From positions 58,177 through 122,176 of the forward strand of contig NZ_LGIC01000069.1 of the NCBI RefSeq assembly GCF_001294535.1: a DNA stretch of 64,000 bases, given 5' to 3'. A program made the translations under genes and the position numbers. A model generated the notes under the pieces. The model searched no databases, was not told the DNA's origin, and was given only the letters and a program-made list of their open reading frames with translations. The DNA is from Cypionkella psychrotolerans (GTDB taxonomy: Bacteria; Pseudomonadota; Alphaproteobacteria; Rhodobacterales; Rhodobacteraceae). Positions 47,465-56,702 of the stretch are shown in pieces (the first letter of the stretch is position 1; every line of letters starts with the position of its first letter).

Positions 47465-47610
47465 AATTCCTGCAGTTTGTGTGAGCGTGCCATCCATCAT
47501 ATTGCGGCAAAATGCTGCGACGGTGGCATGCAATTGTTCGAGCGCACTTGCGCACTTTATTGGTTATCCTAATCTCATATTCAGAGATTTCAAATGCACA
47601 GGAACGGGCC

Positions 47611-48933
47611 ATGCCGGACGGAAGCAAGACAGATAAAGGCGCACAGCGCAGCATCGTTGTGGGCAGCTTCACCAACTCAGTGTTAGACCCCGATGCCCAG
47701 ATGCTTGGCCCAGTTGAAGACGGCGGCACGATCATCGCGAACACTGCACCGGGCTGCTGGGGCCCGATGATCACGCCAAGCCTGCGCGGCGGGCATGAGG
47801 TGACGCAACCGGTGTTCATCGCGGGCGCCGAGGTGGGCGACGGGGTGGCCATCCGCATCCGCGACATCACTGTCACCTCGATTGCCACCGCGTCTGGCCA
47901 TGACAGCTCTCCCGACGGTTTCTGCCTTGGCGACCCCTATGTCGCCGGACGCTGCCCCACCTGTGACACCGTTTGGCCCGAGACGCATATCGAAGGCATC
48001 GGCCAGGACTCGGTGAAATGCAATGTCTGCGGCAATGCGGTCACCCCGTTCGCGATTGTGCACGGCTATACCGTCACCTTCGATGACACGCGCGCCGTTG
48101 GCTTGACCCTGCCGAAAGCGGCGGCCGAGACCATTGCCGAGCGGGCCGACCACTACTCGGCCCTGCCAGATGGAAGCCGCCAGCACTCGATCCTCAACTT
48201 CGCGCCCTCTGACATGCCCGGCACTTTGGTGCGGATGCGCCCCTTCATGGGGCAGCTTGGCACCTGCCCGTCCATCGCGATGCCCGACAGTCATAATGCC
48301 GGCGATTTTGGCTCATTCCTCGTTGGCGCGCCCCATGCTTATGGCCTGACCGCCGAACAACTAGCGCAGCACAAGACCGATGGCCACATGGACATCGACG
48401 CGGTGCGGGCGGGCGCGATCCTTGTGTGCCCGGTCAAGGTGAAAGGTGCAGGCGTCTACATGGGCGACATGCACGCGGGCCAAGGCGATGGCGAGATCGC
48501 CGGGCACACCATGGATGTTGCAGGCAGCGTCACGCTGCAAGTCGAGGTGGTAAAAAACTACCCGCTGGACGGCCCGGTCCTGTTCCCGCTGATCGAGGAT
48601 CTGCCACCTATGGCGCGGCCCTTCACCGATGCCGAAAAGGCCAAGGGGCAGCGCCTTGCCGACAAGTGGGGTGTGGCCAACATCGAACCGCTAGCCCCGA
48701 TTTCCGTGATTGGCACGGCGGCCAACCTGAACGAGGCCATCGAGAACGGCCTTGCACGCGCGGCCAAGCTGCTGGGTGTGACCGTCGCCGAGGTTCGCAA
48801 CCGCGCCACTGTGAACGGCGCGATTGAGATCGGACGCGCACCGGGCGTCATCCAAGTGACGTTCCTCGCCCCCCTAGCCAAGCTCGACGCCGTCGGCCTG
48901 GGCGGTTACGCGCGCGAGCAATACGGGCTTTAG
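47611..48933 (+). CDS. Acetamidase/formamidase family protein
   Basis: A 440-residue protein of the acetamidase/formamidase beta-rich family: IIANTAPGCWGPMI, VFIAGAEVGDGVAIRI, LRMRPF-like VRMRPFMGQLG, DSHNAGDFGS and YMGDMHAGQGDGEIAGH. The last motif holds Asp/His metal ligands. It also has a Cys4 insertion CPTCDTVWPE ... CNVCGNA resembling a zinc ribbon. Members release ammonia from formamide or acetamide. The ATG at 47611 has AGGAA upstream and is preferred to an upstream start. A supply of nitrogen or formate is likely. Confidence 0.85.
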   Translation: MPDGSKTDKGAQRSIVVGSFTNSVLDPDAQMLGPVEDGGTIIANTAPGCWGPMITPSLRGGHEVTQPVFIAGAEVGDGVAIRIRDITVTSIATASGHDSSPDGFCLGDPYVAGRCPTCDTVWPETHIEGIGQDSVKCNVCGNAVTPFAIVHGYTVTFDDTRAVGLTLPKAAAETIAERADHYSALPDGSRQHSILNFAPSDMPGTLVRMRPFMGQLGTCPSIAMPDSHNAGDFGSFLVGAPHAYGLTAEQLAQHKTDGHMDIDAVRAGAILVCPVKVKGAGVYMGDMHAGQGDGEIAGHTMDVAGSVTLQVEVVKNYPLDGPVLFPLIEDLPPMARPFTDAEKAKGQRLADKWGVANIEPLAPISVIGTAANLNEAIENGLARAAKLLGVTVAEVRNRATVNGAIEIGRAPGVIQVTFLAPLAKLDAVGLGGYAREQYGL

Positions 48934-49098
48934 CGGTCAGGGCGGCAGTTCGGAATGATGTGACTCCGGGCCAGATTTCAGCTGATGCAACGGCTGCACT
49001 GGCCCGGCGGCGGCTTTCAAAGGCCGATGCTGGCAAGTCGGCATCGACTCCTGAGAACTCGACTTGCCTGCGGACTTTGATACGACGTTCGGAAGGTT

Positions 49099-50646
49099 TC
49101 AGAACCCGTGGCGGCGCAGTTCGGCGACGATCAGCGATCTGGAGGCGGTGTCCTGCGTGGGGAAGGCTGCAAGGTAATGTGCGGTCGTCGCGTCAGCCTT
49201 GCGCCGACGCACCTCTTGCCGCCAGCGGGCCGCCTGATCTCGGCGCCCTGCCAGCCCATTGGCAGCAACCGCTATCATCGCGATCAGGTAATGCGCGCCG
49301 GGCGTGCTTGCGGCCTTGTCGCCCCAGCGGGCGGCGGACGGGTAATTGCCTGTTTGCATCAGCATCTGCGCCCGGACCCCGTGAAACCCGTAAAGCAGCG
49401 GGTCCAGCGGGCTAAGCTGCAGGGCGATGTCCAGCCCGGCCTCGGTCGCCGCAGCATCACCTGCCAGCATCGAGGTCAACGCCGAGGAATAGAAGCCCTG
49501 CGCATAGTTCGGGTTCAATGTGGTGGCCCGGTCAAGCCACCCTGCCGCTGAACCCAGCTCATGGGTCAACCAGAAGGACCGCCCCATGGTGAAATTCGTG
49601 AACGGGTCCAGCGGGTCAAGTTCCAGCCCACGCTCGGCATGGCGGCGCGCAGCAAGCGTCGCGGCGGGCACATCCGGGCCGAGATGAAGGAATGCCTCAA
49701 GAAAACTGGTGAAGGACAGCCCGGCATGAGCACGAGCGAATTGCGGGTCCAGCGTCACGGCCCGTTCAAAGCAGCCCTTTGCTCGCAGGTTGTCGTCACC
49801 CGTAAACCGATACAGATGTTGCAGACCGAGATGGTAGTTCGCCCACGCATCCAGTGTCTCGATCCCGGCCATCTGGGCAACCCGCGCCTCATTCAGCGGA
49901 ATGTAGACCTCAAGCGCTGTGACAAGATGCGTGACGATCTGAAAACGCAGATCGTCGATGTTGTCGATCTGCGCTACCAGACGATCCCCCCAGATCACTT
50001 CGTTCTTGCTGCTGTCCGAGAGTTCAAGCGTTACGGCAAGGCTGCGATTTCGGGCCTCGATGATGCCGGTCAGGACATAGCGCGCACCCAAGGCTGTGGC
50101 GACAAGATCAAGGTTCGGCTCGGGGTCTCGGAACCGGAAAGACGAGCCGCGCGCAATCACCGCTAGCCAACGCATGCACGACAGCGCCTGGATGATCTCA
50201 CACGGGATCGCCTCGGCCAGAATGGCTAGATCGGGGGCCATTGCCAGGGCGCGAAACGGAAGGATGGCAATCGACGGTCTGCCGGCCAGCGTACCCTTCG
50301 GTTGGGCGATCTCCCGTGCCGCGGGTTGCGCGGGTTGTGTTTCCACAACCTCTGCCACGAAACGGAATCCCCGGCCGTGAACGGTGCGGATGATCGTCTG
50401 GCCTTCGCCATTATCGTCAACCGCGCGGCGCGCCGAACGGATACGGCTGGAAATGCTGGCATCCGAAACTGCCCGTCCCTGCCAGACCTCTGCCACGATT
50501 TCGTCCTTGGTCACCATGCGATCGCGGTTGCGCACCAGATGGACCAGCAGGGTAAGCACCTGCGGTTCCAGGCGCACGGACTCGGACCCGCGCGACAATT
50601 CGAACCGCTCTGAATCAAGCCGGAAGGCGCCAAAAATCCATGTCAT
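49099..50646 (-). CDS. Winged-helix/TPR transcription regulator (adenylate-cyclase-like architecture)
   Basis: A 515-residue protein. Residues about 1-98 form a Trans_reg_C winged helix (FRLDSERFELSRGSESVRLE, VTKDEIVAEVWQGR, SRIRSARRAVDDNG, IRTVHGRGFRFVA). Next comes a TolB/FlgO-like segment (SIAILPFRALA) and then several TPR repeats to the end. There is no receiver domain. Such proteins sense something through the TPR part and switch nearby genes. Its divergent place, 139 bases from the cupin-CysK-decarboxylase-TPR operon, makes it the likely local regulator. Confidence 0.82.
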   Translation of the reverse strand: MTWIFGAFRLDSERFELSRGSESVRLEPQVLTLLVHLVRNRDRMVTKDEIVAEVWQGRAVSDASISSRIRSARRAVDDNGEGQTIIRTVHGRGFRFVAEVVETQPAQPAAREIAQPKGTLAGRPSIAILPFRALAMAPDLAILAEAIPCEIIQALSCMRWLAVIARGSSFRFRDPEPNLDLVATALGARYVLTGIIEARNRSLAVTLELSDSSKNEVIWGDRLVAQIDNIDDLRFQIVTHLVTALEVYIPLNEARVAQMAGIETLDAWANYHLGLQHLYRFTGDDNLRAKGCFERAVTLDPQFARAHAGLSFTSFLEAFLHLGPDVPAATLAARRHAERGLELDPLDPFTNFTMGRSFWLTHELGSAAGWLDRATTLNPNYAQGFYSSALTSMLAGDAAATEAGLDIALQLSPLDPLLYGFHGVRAQMLMQTGNYPSAARWGDKAASTPGAHYLIAMIAVAANGLAGRRDQAARWRQEVRRRKADATTAHYLAAFPTQDTASRSLIVAELRRHGF

Positions 50647-50785
50647 GCGTCAGAATACCGCAGAATCACACGTTTCTACACGAATTCTTCAGGACTCCAT
50701 CAAGCCCGCCGGAACCGAAAGACGTAAGCTTTCCTGATCAGCGACCACGGCAACGGGAAAACGTATCCATCCAACGGAGGACGAC

Positions 50786-51154
50786 ATGAACGCGAATGCT
50801 ATAGAAACACGGCGGTTTGAAACCCCTGACCAACGGCTCGACATGAAGGAACGCGGCGGCATTTCCATCGTCAAGATGACCGATGGCAGCATGGGAATGC
50901 ACGCGATCTTCGAGCCGGGCTGGACATGGGAAGCGGATGAAAAACCGTTGCTTGGCTCGCCCGACTCCTGTCCGATGCGGCATACCGGCTACTGCATTTC
51001 GGGCAGATTGGTCGTCCGAATGATCGCCAGCGGTGTCGAAACGCGTCTTGGCTGCGGCGATTTCTTTGAAATCCCGCCGGGGCATGATGCGTATGTCGAA
51101 GGTGACGTGCGGGTTGAACTCATCCTGTTCGCGCCGCCCGAGCACCAGCACTGA
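50786..51154 (+). CDS. Small cupin protein
   Basis: A 122-residue single cupin. The barrel carries the metal-ligand pattern CPMRHTGYCISGRLVV (His and possible Cys) and FFEIPPGHDAYVEGD (His). Single cupins of this type often bind a small ligand or metal next to biosynthetic genes. RBS GGAGG before the ATG. First gene of a four-gene operon; 64 bases before the CysK-like gene. Whether it is an enzyme (dioxygenase or sulfinate-handling) or a sensor cannot be told. Confidence 0.75.
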   Translation: MNANAIETRRFETPDQRLDMKERGGISIVKMTDGSMGMHAIFEPGWTWEADEKPLLGSPDSCPMRHTGYCISGRLVVRMIASGVETRLGCGDFFEIPPGHDAYVEGDVRVELILFAPPEHQH

Positions 51155-51218
51155 CTTGTCAGTTATCCCGGACTGATGCGGGCGATTGCAAACCTTGAAC
51201 ATCCGATGGAGAAAGCCA

Positions 51219-52298
51219 ATGGACGCGATGGCTATAAGGACGACCAAAGGGCGCGGGATGCTGTACGACAGTATCCTTGAGACTGTCGGTGACACGCCCG
51301 TGGTGCGGATCAACAACCTAGGCCCGCAAGGCGTACGGCTTTACGTCAAGGTTGAGGCGTTCAACCCGGCAGCCTCGATCAAGGACCGGCTGGCGCTGAA
51401 CATCATTGAGGCGGCAGAACGGACGGGGGCGCTGAAGCCGGGCCAGACCGTGGTCGAGGCCACAAGCGGCAACACCGGAATTGGACTTGCGATGGTCTGC
51501 GCGCAAAAGGGTTATCCGCTGGTCGTGACAATGGCTGACAGCTTTTCGGTCGAGCGGCGGCGGCTGATGCGGATGCTGGGGGCCAAGGTCGTGCTGACCC
51601 CGCGTGCGCAAAAGGGCACCGGCATGTATATGAAAGCGGCAGAGCTGGCCGAAAAGCACGGCTGGTTTCTGGCCCGACAGTTCGAAACTGCTGCGAATGC
51701 CGACATCCATGAGGCGACCACGGCACGCGAGATTATCGGTGACTTTGCCGGGGACCGGCTGGACTATGTGGTGACCGGCTATGGCACCGGCGGCACGGTG
51801 ACAGGGCTTTCGCGTGTGTTGCGCCGCGAACGTCCCGAGACGCGGATCATCCTGACCGAACCCGCCAACGCGCAACTGATTGGCAGTGGAAAGGCGCAGG
51901 AGCGCGGCGTCGGTGGCGCGCCCGCCGCAAGCCATCCCAGCTTTGAGCCACACCCCATTCAAGGCTGGACGCCGGATTTCATCCCCAACGTCTTGCAGGA
52001 ATGTCTCGACAGCAGCGGCTATGATGAACTGATCCCAGTTGCAGGAGCCGACGGCGTGGCTTGGGCGAAGAAACTGGCGCAGCGCGAGGGAATTCTGACC
52101 GGTATTTCGGGCGGCGCTACCTTTGCCATAGCCATTAAGGTTGCCGAGCGGGCGGAAGAGGGAGCGGTGATTCTGGCGATGCTGCCCGACACCGGCGAAC
52201 GCTATCTGACGACGCCGCTTTTCGCCGACATTTCCGAAGATATGGACGCGGAAGAGGTGGCGCTGTCGCAATCGACGCCCGGAAATCAGATGGGCTGA
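51219..52298 (+). CDS. CysK-like PLP enzyme with C-terminal extension
   Basis: A 359-residue cysteine-synthase-like protein. PLP lysine about residue 55 in NPAASIKDRLA, the loop TSGNTGIGLAMV, GYGTGGTVTGLSRVL and ISGGATFAIA are classic. It is longer than CysK: there is an insertion (KAQERGVGGAPAASHPSFEP) and an acidic tail (SEDMDAEEVALSQ). It could join O-acetylserine with sulfide, or with sulfite to make cysteate, a substrate for the decarboxylase that follows by 26 bases. The start at 51219 has GGAGA upstream. Exact nucleophile is unknown. Confidence 0.85.
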   Translation: MDAMAIRTTKGRGMLYDSILETVGDTPVVRINNLGPQGVRLYVKVEAFNPAASIKDRLALNIIEAAERTGALKPGQTVVEATSGNTGIGLAMVCAQKGYPLVVTMADSFSVERRRLMRMLGAKVVLTPRAQKGTGMYMKAAELAEKHGWFLARQFETAANADIHEATTAREIIGDFAGDRLDYVVTGYGTGGTVTGLSRVLRRERPETRIILTEPANAQLIGSGKAQERGVGGAPAASHPSFEPHPIQGWTPDFIPNVLQECLDSSGYDELIPVAGADGVAWAKKLAQREGILTGISGGATFAIAIKVAERAEEGAVILAMLPDTGERYLTTPLFADISEDMDAEEVALSQSTPGNQMG

Positions 52299-52323
52299 GG
52301 CCGTCGTAGCGAAGGAGAAGGAC

Positions 52324-53814
52324 ATGACTACGCAGGAAACCAACTTCGCCGAAGAGACGCTTGATCCCACCGACTGGGCTGCCACACGGGCGCTGGCGCA
52401 CCGGATGGTCGATGACGCCATAAACCATCTGGACGCGGTTCGCGAACGGCCATTGTGGCTAGAGATGCCTGCCTCGGTGAAGGCCGGTTTTACCGAACCG
52501 CTGCCACAGGGACCGCAGCCTCTTGAAGACGTTTATTCTGACATTACCGCCAGTCTGATGCCGCATCCGATGGGCAACATCCATCCACGGTTCTGGATGT
52601 GGTATATGGGGGCCGGAAATTTCACCGGCGCTTTGGGCGATTTTCTGGCGGCCATCGACGGGTCGAACCTCGGCGGCGGGAACATGGCGGCCAGCCAGAT
52701 CGACCGGCAGGTGACTGACTGGATCAGGGACATGATGGGCTTTCCCGAAACGGCCAGCGGCACTTTGGTCACAGGCGGATCCATGGCCAACATCATCGGG
52801 CTGATGGCGGCGCGCAATGCCATGGCCGGAGTCGATCTGCGGCAATACGGGGTGGACGCCATGGCGCAGCCCTTGCGGTTCTATGCCTCGGATCAGGTGC
52901 ACAGCTGTCATTTCAAGGCGATGAACCTGTTGGGGTTGGGTAAGGGTTCCTTGTGCAAGGTACCCTCGGATGGCCGGTTCCGCATGAGCATTGATGCACT
53001 GAAAGAACAGATTAGGTCTGATCTCGATCAGGGCATCAAGCCAGCCTGTGTGATTGCAACGGCAGGGACCACCAACACCGGGTCCATCGATGATCTGTCC
53101 GCCATCGCTGATCTTTGTGCCGCAGAGGGGCTGTGGATGCACGTCGATGGCTGCATCGGTGCCTTGATCTCCATCGCACCGGACAACCGCCATTTGGTCG
53201 CAGGGATCGAACGGGCAGACTCGCTGGCACTAGATCTGCACAAGGGGCTTCAGGCTCCCTTCGATGTAGGATGTGCCCTCGTGCGTGACCGCCGACAGCA
53301 CAGGTTGACCTTTGCCGAAGATGCCGAATACCTGCAAAAGATGTCGCGCGGCATTTCGGCTGCAGAATTCCTGCACGATTACAATCTGGACACTTCACGC
53401 GGGTTCCGAGCGCTGAAGATCTGGATGATGCTCAAGGAACACGGGGTTGAAAAGTTCGGGCGGCTCATCGATCAGGGCATTGCGCAGGCGCACTATCTGA
53501 CAGAACGGATCACGCATGAACCGATGCTGGAACTGATGGCACCAACTGTGACTGACGTCGTCTGTTTTCGTTACAATCCGGGTGGGTTGGATGAAGGTGG
53601 CCTGCGCGATCTGAACATCGAGGTCATGCTACGACTGCAGGAAGCCGGGACCGCAGCAGTTTCCGATACCACCATCCATGGAAGCCACTGTCTGCGTGCA
53701 GCAATTTGCAATCACCGTACACGGCGCACTGATCTTGACCTACTGGTGCAAGAAACCCTGCGGATTGGCGGCGATCTGGTGGTACCATTGAAGGCACAGG
53801 CGGGGCATGGGTGA
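52324..53814 (+). CDS. Group II PLP-dependent amino-acid decarboxylase
   Basis: A 496-residue protein of the aromatic/glutamate/cysteine-sulfinate decarboxylase family. MGNIHPRFWMWYMGAGNF, GTLVTGGSMANIIGL, CVIATAGTTNTGSIDD, HVDGCIGAL and the PLP lysine Lys307 in LDLHKGLQAPFDVG follow the family order. It removes CO2 from an amino acid. With the CysK-like gene just upstream, cysteate or cysteine sulfinate (giving taurine or hypotaurine) is a reasonable guess; aromatic amino acids are an alternative. RBS AAGGAGAAGG. Confidence 0.85.
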   Translation: MTTQETNFAEETLDPTDWAATRALAHRMVDDAINHLDAVRERPLWLEMPASVKAGFTEPLPQGPQPLEDVYSDITASLMPHPMGNIHPRFWMWYMGAGNFTGALGDFLAAIDGSNLGGGNMAASQIDRQVTDWIRDMMGFPETASGTLVTGGSMANIIGLMAARNAMAGVDLRQYGVDAMAQPLRFYASDQVHSCHFKAMNLLGLGKGSLCKVPSDGRFRMSIDALKEQIRSDLDQGIKPACVIATAGTTNTGSIDDLSAIADLCAAEGLWMHVDGCIGALISIAPDNRHLVAGIERADSLALDLHKGLQAPFDVGCALVRDRRQHRLTFAEDAEYLQKMSRGISAAEFLHDYNLDTSRGFRALKIWMMLKEHGVEKFGRLIDQGIAQAHYLTERITHEPMLELMAPTVTDVVCFRYNPGGLDEGGLRDLNIEVMLRLQEAGTAAVSDTTIHGSHCLRAAICNHRTRRTDLDLLVQETLRIGGDLVVPLKAQAGHG

Positions 53815-53883
53815 TCGAGACCGTTGAGGGACGCGCCGGTCAAGCATGTGATCTGAGGTCATCATCGCGTCAGGAGGATCAAC

Positions 53884-55527
53884 ATGACCTACTTCGATCT
53901 GGGCGCTCGGTCACGCAAGGTCACGACCGCGCAGCCGGAAGCGCAGCTTTGGTTCGACCGCGGGCTGAACTGGCTTTACGGCTTCAATCATGAAGAGGCG
54001 ATTGCCTGCTTCGAGACGGCGCTGATGGCGGACCCGGATTGCGTGATGGCGCATTGGGGCATCGCGCATTGCATCGGGCCGAACTACAACAAGCAGTGGG
54101 AGTTTTTCAGTCCAGAGGAAAAGGTTGCGGCGTTGGACCGCGCGCACCTGGCGTTGAAACAGGCTGCAGCCGTTGCCGACCGCGTGACTCCGGCAGAGCA
54201 TGCAATGCTGATGGCCCTTGCTGCCCGGTTTCCGACCGATCCCGCGATCGAAGATTATGGTCCGTGGAACGACACCTTTGCGGATGAAATGCGCAAGGTC
54301 CATGCCGCCTTCCCGACCGATCTTGACGTGACGGCGCTCTTTGCCGAAGCGCTGATGAACCGCACGCCATGGAAGCTGTGGGACCTCGAGGCGGGCGGGC
54401 CCGCCGAAGGGGCCTCGACGGTGGAGGCTCAGGCCGCGCTGGAACGGGCCTTTTCCAACGATCCCGCTGCATGGGACCATCCCGGCCTTTTGCACATGTA
54501 TATCCACCTGCTGGAAATGTCGCCCACACCCGAAAGGGCGCTGCGCCACGGGGACCGGCTGGTGGATCTTGTTCCCGACTCTGGCCATTTGGTGCATATG
54601 GCCACGCATATCGACGTGCTGTGCGGCGATTATCAGAATGTCATCTGGCGCAACCTGCGCGCCGCGGCAGTTGACCGAAAATATTTCGACCATGCGGGAG
54701 GCGAGAATTTCTACACGATCTACCGCATCCACAACCTGCATTTCGTGATCTACGGCGCGATGTTTCTGGCCCGCCCGACCACCGCCCTGGCAGCGGCAGA
54801 AGCGCTGCGTGATACTCTACCCGAGCCTGTCGTCCGCTACATGCCCGAGTTCTTTGAGGCATTCATCGGCATGAAGCTGCATGTGCTGGTCCGCTTTGGG
54901 CGCTGGCAGGACATTCTGGACGAGCCGTTTCCGACCGACCCCGCCCTCTACCTGAACACCACCGCCCTTCTGCATTATGCCCGGACTGTGGCCCTTGCCA
55001 ATCTCGGTCGACTTGACGAAGCCCGCGCTGAAGGTGACGCTTTTGCAACCGCGCAGCGCGCCGTGCCCGAGGATTGGATGATGTTCAACAACCCCTGTTC
55101 AGCCGTCCTGCTGGTGGCCGAACAGATGATGCTGGGCGAACTGGCCTACAAGTCGGGGCAAACCGAAGCGGGCCTTGAACACCTGCGTACGGCGGTCAGG
55201 TTGGATGACGGCATGTTGTATGACGAACCCTGGGGCTGGATGCAGCCATCCCGCCATGCCCTTGGTGCCTTGTTGATGGATGCCGGGCAGTATGCCGAGG
55301 CCGAGGCGGTGTATCGGGCCGATCTGGGTTTGGACCAGACCCTGCCGCGCCCCTGCCAGCATCCCCGCAACGTGTGGAGTCTGCACGGGCTAGATGAATG
55401 CCTGCGCAGACGGGATGAAACCGTCGAACGGCGGCATGTCAGACTTCAGCTTGACCAGGCCGTGGCAAGGGCCGAGGTCCCGATCAGGTCGTCCTGCTAC
55501 TGCAGGTCCAAAAAGGTTGCCGCGTGA
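53884..55527 (+). CDS. TPR-repeat protein
   Basis: A 547-residue soluble protein made of tetratricopeptide-like repeats: WFDRGLNWLYGFNHEEAIAC (a clear TPR), ALMADPDCVMAHWGIAHCIG, GLLHMYIHLLEMSPTPERAL, LVHMATHIDVLCGDYQN, and C-terminal ALLMDAGQYAEAEAVYRADL. Conserved His residues (LHMYIHL, VHMATHID) recall a family that sits near cupin and multicopper genes. No signal peptide. AGGAGG before the ATG, 70 bases after the decarboxylase, so same operon. It may be a scaffold or substrate-binding partner. Function unknown. Confidence 0.75.
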   Translation: MTYFDLGARSRKVTTAQPEAQLWFDRGLNWLYGFNHEEAIACFETALMADPDCVMAHWGIAHCIGPNYNKQWEFFSPEEKVAALDRAHLALKQAAAVADRVTPAEHAMLMALAARFPTDPAIEDYGPWNDTFADEMRKVHAAFPTDLDVTALFAEALMNRTPWKLWDLEAGGPAEGASTVEAQAALERAFSNDPAAWDHPGLLHMYIHLLEMSPTPERALRHGDRLVDLVPDSGHLVHMATHIDVLCGDYQNVIWRNLRAAAVDRKYFDHAGGENFYTIYRIHNLHFVIYGAMFLARPTTALAAAEALRDTLPEPVVRYMPEFFEAFIGMKLHVLVRFGRWQDILDEPFPTDPALYLNTTALLHYARTVALANLGRLDEARAEGDAFATAQRAVPEDWMMFNNPCSAVLLVAEQMMLGELAYKSGQTEAGLEHLRTAVRLDDGMLYDEPWGWMQPSRHALGALLMDAGQYAEAEAVYRADLGLDQTLPRPCQHPRNVWSLHGLDECLRRRDETVERRHVRLQLDQAVARAEVPIRSSCYCRSKKVAA

Positions 55528-55763
55528 CGTCGATCCCCGCGACGATCAAAGCGTAGAGCCTTTTGCACGCTCCAACGCAAAAGTCGCCGATGCATGCAAT
55601 CCTGTCCCCTGCGAGGAGCAATTGCCCGCCAACCCCGCCATTTGCAGCGCTCTGCCTGACTTTGAACGCGTAAATACTGGCAAGTCCCGCATTACCGCTC
55701 AGGCAGGAGCCGTCGCCGAAAGCAACGTCATCGTCACGGGCACCCGCAAGCCAAGATCCGTCT
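55528..55763. other. Gap without recognisable gene
   Basis: These 236 bases after the TPR gene hold only low-quality frames. One plus frame reads on from inside the TPR gene to 55780 but shows no known family. The segment ends at a transposon-like terminus at 55764. Confidence 0.5.
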
Positions 55764-56015
55764 TGTCGCGTTGCCCTTAACGATGGGACAGGACGCTTTG
55801 GCAGCCCTTTTGTTCCCAAAGTCTTACCCCTAAATATGAGACGACTGAGCTAAAAACATGACCTTAACTGGTTTCTCTGAACAAGTCCGCTGGAGCGCTG
55901 TTTCATAATTATGGGCAACGATATCGCAGTTAAGGGCAAAATATCTCATTTAACGGCAACGGGAGGCCATTGATTTTGTTGGATTCCTCATTTCAGATTT
56001 AACGGCAACGCGACA
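55764..56015. repeat. Tni-type transposon end region with repeated binding-site motifs
   Basis: The block starts TGTCGCGTTGCCCTTAA and ends with its inverse (TGTCGCGTTGCCGTTAA read on the other strand). Between 55900 and 56015 the element GGCAACG or TTAAGGGCAAA recurs at 55914, 55931, 55949 and 56001, spaced roughly 20-50 bases, as in Tn7/Tni-type ends where TnsB/TniA binds several sites. No gene lies inside. Flanks (CGTCT and CCTAT) are not a target duplication. It is either a 252-bp non-autonomous element or two abutting ends. Confidence 0.65.
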
Positions 56016-56156
56016 CCTATCCAAACGCCCGAAGCAGTTCCCATAGGATCTTTTTATCACCAAAGCTCAAGCCTTGGACGCTGAGATGAGACTCGGGATG
56101 ATTGAGAGAACCATCCGAGCCCGTCGGTTAGGGGGCAGTGACGTCTTCTGCCTGCC

Positions 56157-56702
56157 CGCTTTGGCCGCGTCGATGCCCTGGTGACTTCGGCTGGCATCGT
56201 CGCTGTCGCCCCCGCGATGACTTGCGATGCAAGTGAGTTTGAACGCGTGCTGTCGGTCAATGTCACCGGCAGCTTCCTGCTCGCTCGCGCCGCCGCCCGG
56301 ATGATGCAAGCAGCAAGGGCTGGCAGCATCGTGATGATCGGCTCGGTCTACCGCATTGGCGGGGCGCCGCAACGCACCGCCTACTGTGCATCTAAGGGCG
56401 CTGTTCACAACTTGGCGCAGTCTTTGGCGGTGGAATGGGGCCCGCTGGATATCCGCGTCAATGTCGTCGCCCCCACCGGAACCCGTGCGCCGATGGTGCA
56501 AGACCTGATCGACCGCGGGCTTTACGATCTTGTCGGGGTTGAGGGCCGCACGCCCTTGGGTCAGTTGGCCGATCCGCAAGACATTGCCGAGGCTTGCGCT
56601 TTCCTCTGCACACCCGCCGCCCGTATGATCAGCGGCGTGATCCTACCAGTCGATGGCGGTTGGTCGGCCAATGCCTTCGTGCTGAAAAGGAACGACGGAT
56701 GA
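56157..56702 (+). pseudogene. SDR dehydrogenase lacking its N-terminal cofactor-binding part
   Basis: From RFGRVDALVTSAGIVA onward it is a good SDR: SVNVTGSFLLAR, the Ser in MIGSVYR, YCASKGAVHNLAQ (Tyr and Lys), VNVVAPTGTRAPM and SGVILPVDGGWSAN. The first ~75 residues, including the nucleotide-binding GxxxGxG, are gone; upstream is unrelated DNA (56016-56156). So it cannot bind NAD(P) and is dead. It overlaps the DUF3830 gene (ATGA), so the pair was once one operon. Confidence 0.8.

Noticed and set aside
55764..56015. A simple MITE with target duplication.
   Set aside because: The five bases on each side (CGTCT and CCTAT) do not match, so a clean insertion is not shown; kept only as a repeat region.
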